Positions 54,585-60,873 of a DNA stretch of 64,000 nucleotides are shown in pieces. Origin of the DNA: Oscillospiraceae bacterium. GTDB lineage: Bacteria > Bacillota > Clostridia > Oscillospirales > Ruminococcaceae. The notes beneath the pieces are model-generated. The model worked only from the letters and a program-made list of their open reading frames with translations, searched no databases and was not told where the DNA came from. Where the stretch lies: positions 186,001 through 250,000 of the forward strand of contig JAJQGB010000004.1 of assembly GCA_021200775.1 (NCBI GenBank), written 5' to 3'. Made by a program: the position numbers and the translations under genes. Every line of letters begins with the position of its first letter. The first letter of the stretch is position 1.

Positions 54585-54710
54585 CTCCTGCTGATAAACA
54601 TATCCGTTTATGCTGTCATTAAGAAGTAGGTTCTCAAATACCGTCTCCCGAACGCCCGGGTCGAGGTCATACAGCTCTTGCGCAGAGTATTTCTCCGCTT
54701 TCTTGATTGT

Positions 54711-54739
54711 ATTCTAAATCAAATAGCGAAATTTGTCAT
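54711..54739 (-). promoter_or_regulatory. possible promoter for the radical SAM gene
   Basis: Minus strand ATGACA (54739-54734), 17 bp, TAGAAT (54716-54711). The start of transcription would lie near 54704, inside the frame that continues into the radical SAM protein. Confidence 0.45.
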
Positions 54740-54798
54740 CGGACACGAAAGCGCAAAGTGTGGTAAAATCGGACCCCACAAAAAAGTGTTACCTTTCT

Positions 54799-54820
54799 GG
54801 ACAAAACAGTTTATTTGTCC
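54799..54820. promoter_or_regulatory. 22-bp palindrome, candidate TetR operator (site 1)
   Basis: GGACAA-N10-TTGTCC in the divergent region between the radical SAM gene and its paralogue, immediately upstream of the -35 region (54822-54827) of a TATAAT box at 54845-54850. The same arms with the same spacing recur at 57399-57420. Confidence 0.65.
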
Positions 54821-54886
54821 GTGTTTAAAAAATCGACAGCAGTTTATAATTGTTACGTCTGAATTTTGTTTGAAAGAGGGTTTCTT

Positions 54887-55897
54887 ATGGAACAGAAGGC
54901 AACTCAAAACAACGCAAAATCTATTATCGAAGCATACGTAGGCAAGAAGCTGGAAGCAATGCGTGACAATCCCGACAGGGAATCAAGAAATCTCGTCGAT
55001 TTGGCGCTTGGTCTTTCTGCTGGAAGGTTTCAGAAGCATTTTTTAAGTATAGCTCATTCCATGCTTGAAGACGAGAACAGCCCTTACTACGCACTTATCC
55101 ATGACGCAATCAAAAATGTGGGAACGGCAAATATCCTTAAATTCGGAATGAACATCGGCTACAACAGCTTCACAGCCGGAGCAAAAACAATAAGAAATCT
55201 TGAAAAAGAACGTGGATACAACATTCCGTGGATTATAACTTTCTATGTTGATAGCGAGTCTTTCTCAAAAGATGCGTACTCGAAAGTCATCAAGCAAGGA
55301 GTAAGGCTCGGAATCTACACATATGTCTTCTTCTGCTCAGAAATTCCGGAAAAACTGACCGAAATATTTGACGAAGAATCGGAATGTGCCTTTATTCTTT
55401 TCTCAGATGCCGAGAATATCGAAATCGGATTGTTGGAGCAGGCTTCTGAAATCAAGAATCTGATGCTCTGCGTCAGATATTCGGATTCAGCTATCGAAGC
55501 GTGTGAACGTCTGAGAATAAGCAAAGCACTTTACTCAATCTGGTATGAATACAGCTCCGAAAGTAGTCTTATGTACGATGAGCTTCTCAATACAGCGGAC
55601 GAGCTTCATCCCGTACTGACATTCTTTGTAAACGCCGAAAAGAATTACTCTGGTTATAATGATGTTTATAACGATATATACAAGCTCAGAGATTCAAGAA
55701 CAACTGCAAGCGCTCCTATGGAATTTACAGGAACATGCATAATGGTCGATGAAATAATTTCGGATGACTCTTGTCTCGCTGTATTCAATGAATCCGGAAA
55801 GCTTATATCGGTCGACGATTCAGAGAACGAGTGTAATTTCAGAAATCAGACTCTTGCAGAAATCTTTGAAAAGTGCTATCCTAAAGTAGCAAAGTGA
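54887..55897 (+). CDS. radical SAM-like protein lacking the iron-sulfur cysteines
   Basis: A 336-residue protein that aligns by eye with the divergent radical SAM enzyme. NIPW (112-115) matches its NIPW (8-11), and VIKQGVRLGIYTYVFFCSEIP (from 134) matches IVKQGKELGCYMYIYTGGEP. Between these marks it is about 17 residues shorter, and the CxxxCxxC loop is gone. GGEP has become CSEIP. The N-terminal 110 residues (helical, QKHFLSIAHSMLEDENSPYY) are what the enzyme next door lacks. I infer a non-catalytic partner or regulator. The start ATG follows AAAGAGGG. The patatin gene follows 20 bp later. Confidence 0.75.
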   Translation: MEQKATQNNAKSIIEAYVGKKLEAMRDNPDRESRNLVDLALGLSAGRFQKHFLSIAHSMLEDENSPYYALIHDAIKNVGTANILKFGMNIGYNSFTAGAKTIRNLEKERGYNIPWIITFYVDSESFSKDAYSKVIKQGVRLGIYTYVFFCSEIPEKLTEIFDEESECAFILFSDAENIEIGLLEQASEIKNLMLCVRYSDSAIEACERLRISKALYSIWYEYSSESSLMYDELLNTADELHPVLTFFVNAEKNYSGYNDVYNDIYKLRDSRTTASAPMEFTGTCIMVDEIISDDSCLAVFNESGKLISVDDSENECNFRNQTLAEIFEKCYPKVAK

Positions 55898-55917
55898 AAC
55901 TGAAAGAGGGAATCAAT

Positions 55918-56757
55918 ATGAAAACAGGGATTGTTGACGTCGGCGGCGGTATGAGAGGAATTTATGCCTGCGGTATAATGGACTATTGCCTTGAACACGG
56001 CATAACTTTTGATTTGGGAATCGGTGTTTCTGCCGGTGCCGCTAATATCTGCACATTTCTTGCCGGTCAGAAGGGAAGAAACTACAAGTTCTATACTGAT
56101 TACAATCATCGTAAAGAATCAATGAGCCTTACTAATTTTGTTAAGAAAGGCTCATACATAGATATGGATTACATCTATGGTACACTCAGTAACAAAGGCG
56201 GTGAATGTCCGTTTGACTTTGAAGCTTTGCTGAACAACCCAACAGAACTCCTTGTTGTAGCGGAGAATTCGATTACCGGCGAAACAAAATACTTCACGAA
56301 GGATTATGTCAAGCAGGACAACCTTGATATTGTCAAAGCTTCCTGCTCAATTCCGTATGTATGCAAGCCATATTTTGTAGACGGTGAACCTTATTATGAC
56401 GGCGCACTCGGTGACCCAGTGCCTGTTGAGAAGGCGCTATCAATGGGCTGTGATAAAGTAGTTCTTATCCTCAGTAAGCCACGTGACGTTATGCGGCTTC
56501 CAAAGCGTGATATTTCCGTTGCGAAGAGAATCAGAAGGGAATATCCAATATCCGCAGAGAAAATAAGCGGCAGGGCAGACCACTACAATTCACAGCTCGA
56601 AACTGCAAAACGGCTCGAAGCCGAGGGCAAGGTTCTCATTCTTGCGCCCGACGATACCTGCGGAGTGGATACTCTCACAAAAGAAAAAGAACCTCTGGAT
56701 AAGCTTTATCAGATGGGAATCAAAGATGCAGAAAAAATCCCGTCGTTTTTAAACTAA
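55918..56757 (+). CDS. patatin-like phospholipase (YjjU/RssA group)
   Basis: A 279-residue patatin-fold acyl hydrolase. The oxyanion loop is DVGGGMRGIYACG (about 6-18), the nucleophile is in GIGVSAGAA (GxSxG, Ser about 42), and the catalytic aspartate is in YYDGALGDP (DGA). It has no signal peptide, so it acts on lipids or acyl esters from the cytosolic side. The ATG at 55918 follows GAGGGAATCAAT. It forms a unit with the radical SAM-like protein and converges on a TetR gene. The neighbourhood suggests lipid remodelling. The actual substrate is unknown. Confidence 0.92.
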   Translation: MKTGIVDVGGGMRGIYACGIMDYCLEHGITFDLGIGVSAGAANICTFLAGQKGRNYKFYTDYNHRKESMSLTNFVKKGSYIDMDYIYGTLSNKGGECPFDFEALLNNPTELLVVAENSITGETKYFTKDYVKQDNLDIVKASCSIPYVCKPYFVDGEPYYDGALGDPVPVEKALSMGCDKVVLILSKPRDVMRLPKRDISVAKRIRREYPISAEKISGRADHYNSQLETAKRLEAEGKVLILAPDDTCGVDTLTKEKEPLDKLYQMGIKDAEKIPSFLN

Positions 56758-56765
56758 ACGGCGGG
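56739..56765 (-). terminator. terminator of the TetR gene, inside the patatin 3' end
   Basis: CCCGTCGTTT (56739-56748) with AAACGGCGGG (56756-56765), one G-T pair. A T6 run follows on the minus strand only. Confidence 0.7.
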
Positions 56766-56770
56766 AATAA

Positions 56771-57316
56771 TCAATTCTCAGGAGGGAGAACTTTATCAGA
56801 TATCTTCGAAAAAGAACGTGCACAGGACGCAATCTTCTTAAGAAAATCCTCAGGTGCGTCGCATTTCTTTGAAGTCAGCCATCGTTCGATAATGCACACA
56901 AGAGCATCTGCATAGAAGTTAAGTTGAAAGTCCTCATATTCATCCATAAGTCCGCTGAAGCTTGAACGAAGTGTCACTCTGAGCATCTCTCTGAAGTGGT
57001 CGGAAAATGAGTTCTGACCTTCAATCTGAAGAGCCGGCTTATAGAATCTTCGATTATCATAAAGATAACGGCAGAGAACATCAAAAAGCTCCCAGCTGGT
57101 CTTGGCTGAATTGTCTTTGACTAGTAGCAAAAACTCAGAATCGAAAATCCAGTTTACAAGGTCATACTTGTCCTTGAAATGATAATAGAAGCTTTTTCTG
57201 TTCATACCGCATCGTTCGCAGATGTCGGTTACGCTGATTTTTGAAAAAGGCTCTTCAGTCATCAATTCTTTCAGCGCAGATGCAAGCGCACGCTTTGTGA
57301 TATTTGAGTCTGCCAC
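56771..57316 (-). CDS. TetR/AcrR-family regulator (DhaS-like)
   Basis: A 181-residue repressor-type protein. The N-terminal helix-turn-helix is ITKRALASALKELM...ISVTDICERCGMNRKSFYYHFKDKYDL (about 5-55), as in DhaS-type TetR proteins. The C-terminal ligand domain is about 120 residues and ends with ERWLTSKKCDAPEDFLKKI. GTG 57316 is preferred because GGGAGG lies 7 nt upstream. ATG 57322 abuts that site. The palindrome GGACAA-N10-TTGTCC occurs upstream of its own promoter and again at 54799, so it probably controls the divergent permease and the radical SAM/patatin genes. Confidence 0.9.
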   Translation of the reverse strand: MADSNITKRALASALKELMTEEPFSKISVTDICERCGMNRKSFYYHFKDKYDLVNWIFDSEFLLLVKDNSAKTSWELFDVLCRYLYDNRRFYKPALQIEGQNSFSDHFREMLRVTLRSSFSGLMDEYEDFQLNFYADALVCIIERWLTSKKCDAPEDFLKKIASCARSFSKISDKVLPPEN

Positions 57317-57346
57317 TCTCATTCCTCCCTTCGTTGCAATATTATC

Positions 57347-57375
57347 ATTGTATAAAAAAATCGACAAAATTTCAA
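57347..57375 (-). promoter_or_regulatory. promoter for the TetR gene
   Basis: Minus strand TTGAAA (57375-57370), 17 bp, TACAAT (57352-57347). Confidence 0.6.
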
Positions 57376-57390
57376 GTGTTAGACTTATAA
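57361..57390 (+). promoter_or_regulatory. possible promoter for the AI-2E-type permease
   Basis: TCGACA (57361-57366), 18 bp, TTATAA (57385-57390). The operator at 57399 would cover the transcription start. Confidence 0.4.
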
Positions 57391-57398
57391 AGAATCAC

Positions 57399-57420
57399 GG
57401 ACAATCTGCCTTGTTTGTCC
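57399..57420. promoter_or_regulatory. 22-bp palindrome, candidate TetR operator (site 2)
   Basis: GGACAA-N10-TTGTCC, with the same arms and spacing as site 1 at 54799-54820 but a different centre. It lies between the TetR gene and the divergent permease. Confidence 0.65.
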
Positions 57421-57441
57421 AAACAGTAAAGGAGAAACTGT

Positions 57442-58662
57442 ATGAAACTCGACTGGAAAACCTGCTTCAAAGCTGTTGTAAGTGTAGCAATACTTTTTTT
57501 ATTCATCCACTTTGTCGACAGTATATTTGCGGCTCTGGGAATTGCTATGAACGCATTGGTTCCTCTTATTGCAGGGCTTGTGATTGCTTACGTGGTAAAC
57601 ATACCGATGAGCTTTTACGAACGAAACTACTTCCCGAACAGTGCAAAAAGCGCCGTTGCAAAGAGCCGGAGACCAGTCTGTATGCTTTTAGGCTACCTGA
57701 CAATAATACTTGTAATTTTTCTGGTACTTCTTCTTGTAATACCGCAGTTTGTATCCTGTATAAAGACATTTATCAACCAACTCCCGTCGCTGGTTCTTCA
57801 GATACTTGAAAACAAAACGATTGTCGGACTGCTTCCCGAAAGTGTTATAAACTGGCTTGAAGGAATTGACTGGAATGAGATTGCTTCCAATGTAAGCAGT
57901 ATTATCGGTATAATTTCACTGCTTTCGACAAGCATAACTGACGTAATAAGCGACATTCGTGGAACTGTAGATACAGTTACAAGTGTCGCTCCGACTGTAA
58001 TATCCGTTTTCTCGACCGTAATTGTCGGAGTTGTATTCTCAGTTTACTTCTTATCTGCCAAAGACAAAATTCTCGGACAGATAAGGAAGCTTTCAACCAC
58101 ATATTTAAAACCCAAATGGCACGAGAAAATCTACTATGTCCTGGGAACCTTCAACGAAAGCTATCACGGCTACATCGTGGTCCAGTGTACAGAGGCTGTT
58201 CTTTTGGGAACCCTCTGCACAATCGGAATGTCGATATTACAGCTTCCTTATTCCACAATGATTGGTGCACTCATCGGACTCACAGCGCTGATTCCTATAG
58301 TTGGTGCGTGGATAGGAACTATAATCGGTGCATTCATGATTCTTACCGTCAGTCCCATTCAAGCGCTGATATTCGTCCTCTTCATTCTTGTTCTTCAGTT
58401 TGTCGACAACTACTTCATCTACCCGAAGATAGTCGGCAGGTCAATAGGTCTTCCCTCAGTATGGGTTCTGATGGCGGTCAGTGTCGGCGGAGGAGTATTC
58501 GGTATTCCAGGAATGTTAATCTGCGTTCCGCTTTTCTCGGCAATCTATAAGCTCATCAAAACTGATGTTGCAAAGAGAAATTCGGAGAGTAGTAGGGAAG
58601 AGGAGAATGATCCAGCTCCAACAGAGACTATTGACACATTGCCGGAAGCCTCAGAAACCTGA
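57442..58662 (+). CDS. AI-2E family (PerM-type) membrane transporter
   Basis: A 406-residue membrane protein with about eight hydrophobic helices. The family marks are the N-terminal helix pair with LVPLIAGLVIAYVVNIPMSF, VFSVYFLSAKDKI in the middle, and the C-terminal block LTALIPIVGAWIGTIIGAF, then LQFVDNYFIYPKIVGRSIGLPSVWVL. An acidic cytosolic tail of about 35 residues follows. The family name is historical. Members include PerM and TqsA, with varied or unknown cargo. It starts after AAAGGAGAAACTGT, 21 bp downstream of the TetR-type palindrome, so it is probably regulated by the adjacent TetR. Confidence 0.92.
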   Translation: MKLDWKTCFKAVVSVAILFLFIHFVDSIFAALGIAMNALVPLIAGLVIAYVVNIPMSFYERNYFPNSAKSAVAKSRRPVCMLLGYLTIILVIFLVLLLVIPQFVSCIKTFINQLPSLVLQILENKTIVGLLPESVINWLEGIDWNEIASNVSSIIGIISLLSTSITDVISDIRGTVDTVTSVAPTVISVFSTVIVGVVFSVYFLSAKDKILGQIRKLSTTYLKPKWHEKIYYVLGTFNESYHGYIVVQCTEAVLLGTLCTIGMSILQLPYSTMIGALIGLTALIPIVGAWIGTIIGAFMILTVSPIQALIFVLFILVLQFVDNYFIYPKIVGRSIGLPSVWVLMAVSVGGGVFGIPGMLICVPLFSAIYKLIKTDVAKRNSESSREEENDPAPTETIDTLPEASET

Positions 58663-58699
58663 AAAATCAAATCAACGAGAAAAAAATCGTGAAAATGTC

Positions 58700-58728
58700 T
58701 TGACAAATGGCGCATTTAGCGATAAAAT
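58700..58728 (+). promoter_or_regulatory. promoter for tRNA-Ala
   Basis: TTGACA (58700-58705), 17 bp, TAAAAT (58723-58728), ending 15 bp before the tRNA. Confidence 0.8.
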
Positions 58729-58743
58729 AATTCTCGTTGATTC

Positions 58744-58819
58744 GGGCTCGTGGCTTAGTTGGTAAAGCGCCGCGTTCGCAACGCGGAGAGCGTGGGTTCA
58801 AGTCCCATCGGGTCCACCA
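58744..58819 (+). tRNA. tRNA-Ala(CGC)
   Basis: Acceptor GGGCTCG/CGGGTCC, anticodon stem CCGCG/CGCGG with loop TTCGCAA, anticodon CGC. It contains the G3-T70 pair that identifies alanine tRNA. T-loop TTCAAGT, encoded CCA, 76 nt. Confidence 0.95.
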
Positions 58820-58825
58820 AATATG

Positions 58826-58859
58826 AAAAAGGCTCTGCCAACCCGGCAAAGCCTTTTTT
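58826..58859. terminator. bidirectional terminator after tRNA-Ala
   Basis: AAAAAGGCT-CT-GCC with GGC-AA-AGCCTTTTTT, loop AACC. It also serves the convergent CorC gene. Confidence 0.88.
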
Positions 58860-58867
58860 GATTCAAG

Positions 58868-60199
58868 TTATTCCTTATCTTCGTCCTCGTCTTCTGTCTC
58901 TTCAGGAAGAAGCTTCTTGACTATTGCGTAGTCAATCATGTGGTCCTGTACATTCTTGACATCAATAAGAAGCCCACAGGATTCACACTGGAAGCTTTCG
59001 CCCTCCTCGGGAACCCTGCTTATAATCTCGCAGATAAAGCCGCTGAAGGTGTCAAACGTATCGGTGGGGAGGGTAACTCCAAGAGCCTCTTCAACCTCAT
59101 CAAGCTCGGCACAGCCCTGGATGCACCAAGTGTCTTCGTCAAGCTCTGCGATATCGTCCGGTTTCGGAGGAGCTTCTTCCTCTTCAAGCTCGCCGACGAG
59201 CTCTTCGATAAGGTCGTGAAGTGTAACGATACCAGACATTCCTCCGTACTCATCCAGAACAACAGCGAAATAATTTCTCGACTTCTTCATCTCGGCGAAC
59301 AGTGCGTTTGCACGCATTTCTTCCGGAACAAAGTATGGCTTGTTGACGGCGTGTTCCATCATGTAATCGATGCTTCTGTCATCAGAACGGAAATAATCCT
59401 TTGTGTCGAGAATACCAACAACATTATCGGGCGAGTCCTGACATACAGGGTAGTATGTATGCCGACTTTCCATAATCGTCTTAGCCCACGCCTCTTCGCC
59501 ATCTTCAATGTAGAGGAAAATAACATCTCTTCTTCTGGTGCTGACCTGCTCGGCAGTCATGTCGGTGAAATCGAACACGTTGTTTATAAGCTCGCTCTCT
59601 TCCTCCATGATTGTACCTTGCTCGTTGCCTTCGGCAAGCATCATCTTGATTTCTTCCTCGGTGACTATCTCGTCGTTGCTGTCCGGGTCGATTCCAAGAA
59701 TCTTCAGTACAGCATTAGTTGATTTTGTCAGTAACCAGACTAACGGCGCACAAAGCTTCGACATGAAATACAGGAATCCGGAAAGTCCTAAAGCTATTTG
59801 CTCGGTCTTTTTCATCGCAACTCTTTTCGGAACAAGCTCGCCGAAAACTATGCTGAAGTATGTCACAAGAAGCGTCACAATTACAAGGATAACCGGGTAG
59901 AGAATAGCTCTCGTAACTGGAATACCAACACTTATGAGAAGCTCTGTAAGAGGGTCTGCGAAGTTATCGGCGGCGATAGCGCCTCCGAGTAAGCTTGCCA
60001 GAGTTATAGCTACCTGAATTGTCGCTAAGAACTTCGACGGCTGCTCGGTAAGGGCAAGAAGCTTTTTCGCTCTTTTGTCTCCATCCTGAGCCATGTATTT
60101 GAGCTTCGTGTCGCTCATCGAAATAACGGCTATCTCGGCACAGGAGAATATGGAATTGAACGCTATAAGTAAAATTTGCAATATAATTGCCTGGACCAT
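58868..60199 (-). CDS. CNNM/CorC (HlyC) family transporter, predicted Mg2+/cation exporter
   Basis: A 443-residue membrane protein with the standard layout. The N-terminal DUF21/CNNM domain has three to four helices (about 1-190, with FNSIFSCAEIAVISMSDTKLK and VFGELVPKRVAMKK). Then come a CBS pair (about 200-325, with RRRDVIFLYIEDGEEAW and YFAVVLDEYGGMSGIVTLHDLIEELVG) and a C-terminal CorC_HlyC domain, with an acidic end. Members such as MpfA and YhdP are linked to magnesium export. The ATG at 60199 has only a distant GAAAGGA (about 15 nt), so initiation may be weak or RNA-dependent. A regulated leader precedes it. Confidence 0.9.
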   Translation of the reverse strand: MVQAIILQILLIAFNSIFSCAEIAVISMSDTKLKYMAQDGDKRAKKLLALTEQPSKFLATIQVAITLASLLGGAIAADNFADPLTELLISVGIPVTRAILYPVILVIVTLLVTYFSIVFGELVPKRVAMKKTEQIALGLSGFLYFMSKLCAPLVWLLTKSTNAVLKILGIDPDSNDEIVTEEEIKMMLAEGNEQGTIMEEESELINNVFDFTDMTAEQVSTRRRDVIFLYIEDGEEAWAKTIMESRHTYYPVCQDSPDNVVGILDTKDYFRSDDRSIDYMMEHAVNKPYFVPEEMRANALFAEMKKSRNYFAVVLDEYGGMSGIVTLHDLIEELVGELEEEEAPPKPDDIAELDEDTWCIQGCAELDEVEEALGVTLPTDTFDTFSGFICEIISRVPEEGESFQCESCGLLIDVKNVQDHMIDYAIVKKLLPEETEDEDEDKE

Positions 60200-60239
60200 A
60201 ATTAGTATAAAATCCTTTCGTAAAAACAGTAAGAAACAC

Positions 60240-60258
60240 AAAAAGGCACAGCCTTTCG
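60240..60258 (-). terminator. intrinsic terminator in the corC leader (candidate attenuator)
   Basis: On the minus strand AAAGGC (60256-60251 read 5' to 3'), TGT loop, GCCTTT, then further T. It lies after the leader peptide stop (60279) and before the corC start (60199). Confidence 0.55.
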
Positions 60259-60278
60259 CTACGTTGTGAAGACCATAC

Positions 60279-60365
60279 CTACTCAATCATTCTGTTTAAA
60301 ACGACACAAGATGCTACTATATGCTCAGTAATGTGGTCACAATCCCCATCGGAACTGTCATCCAT
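60279..60365 (-). CDS. short acidic leader peptide ORF upstream of corC
   Basis: A 28-codon frame, ATG 60365 to TAG 60281-60279, in the 5' leader of the CNNM/CorC gene. The peptide starts MDDSSDGDCDHI, with five acidic residues in the first ten, then is neutral. Shine-Dalgarno AGGAG (60381-60377) sits 11 nt before the ATG and 8 nt before an in-frame TTG (60368). A consensus promoter lies 51 bp upstream, and a terminator hairpin follows 21 bp after the stop. Known Mg2+ leader peptides use acidic or proline-rich starts to stall ribosomes. That such a mechanism works here is an inference. Confidence 0.5.
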   Translation of the reverse strand: MDDSSDGDCDHITEHIVASCVVLNRMIE

Positions 60366-60386
60366 CAAGTCTCACACTCCTAATAA

Positions 60387-60407
60387 ATACTCACCGAAAT
60401 ATATCGG
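60387..60407 (-). promoter_or_regulatory. small hairpin at the start of the corC leader
   Basis: ACCGA and TCGGT around a six-base A/T loop, just after the predicted transcription start and before the leader peptide's ribosome-binding site. Confidence 0.35.
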
Positions 60408-60415
60408 TTGTGATA

Positions 60416-60444
60416 AATATACCACTTTTCTGATTCTTTGTCAA
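60416..60444 (-). promoter_or_regulatory. promoter for the corC leader transcript
   Basis: Minus strand TTGACA (60444-60439), 17 bp, TATATT (60421-60416). It gives a leader of about 210 nt. Confidence 0.75.
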
Positions 60445-60484
60445 TAGCTATTTGTGGACAAATAAGGCAAATCGAGAAAAGTTA

Positions 60485-60516
60485 TAAAAAATAACCTCCG
60501 AAAAATATCGGAGGTT
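60485..60516 (-). terminator. intrinsic terminator after tRNA-Arg(ACG)
   Basis: AACCTCCGA with TCGGAGGTT (60493-60501 with 60508-60516), then T6 on the minus strand. Confidence 0.88.
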
Positions 60517-60591
60517 GGCGCGCCCGGGGGGATTCGAACCCACGACCTACCGGTTCGTAGCCGGGCACTCTATCCACTGAGCTACGGGCGC
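60516..60591 (-). tRNA. tRNA-Arg(ACG)
   Basis: Minus strand cloverleaf with a perfect acceptor GCGCCCG/CGGGCGC, anticodon stem CCCGG/CCGGT, loop CTACGAA, anticodon ACG (A34 normally becomes inosine), T-loop TTCGAAT, encoded CCA. Confidence 0.95.
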
Positions 60592-60624
60592 ATTCTGCAA
60601 GCGGTATTCCGCTCACAGTTAGAT

Positions 60625-60653
60625 ATAATATCACACCTCCTTAAATTTGTCAA
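60625..60653 (-). promoter_or_regulatory. promoter for tRNA-Arg(ACG)
   Basis: Minus strand TTGACA (60653-60648), 17 bp, TATTAT (60630-60625). A small GCGG-AATA-CCGC hairpin lies between it and the tRNA. Confidence 0.75.
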
Positions 60654-60723
60654 GGCTTTTTTCTTGAATTTCTCTACCAAAACTCAACCGTACAACTGTC
60701 ACATTTTGTACCTCTATTTACTA

Positions 60724-60752
60724 TTGCAAACAGGACAGCTTTTTGCTATAAT
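60724..60752 (+). promoter_or_regulatory. promoter for lon
   Basis: TTGCAA (60724-60729), 17 bp, TATAAT (60747-60752). It gives a leader of about 115 nt with no recognised CtsR or CIRCE box. Confidence 0.65.
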
Positions 60753-60873
60753 AGGACAAGCAGTGATATTTCCGTATAAGCTACGGGACATATTGCTTCT
60801 GAATATTTATGAAATACTACTTGCGTTTGCGCAACTTCGGCGCATCGCATCTTTATCGATAAGGAGAAAGATA

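Noticed and set aside
60200-60420. M-box (ykoK) magnesium riboswitch upstream of corC
   Set aside because: I could not match the M-box conserved core. The visible elements are a short ORF and a terminator.
60450-60470. TATTTGT-GG-ACAAATA palindrome as a third TetR site
   Set aside because: It shares ACAAA/TTTGT but has a different arrangement and a 2-bp centre, so it does not fit GGACAA-N10-TTGTCC.
60664-60873. In-frame N-terminal extension of Lon
   Set aside because: It lies upstream of and across the predicted promoter (60724-60752), and Lon proteins begin at the MALTRNTQ position, which has an AAGGAG site.
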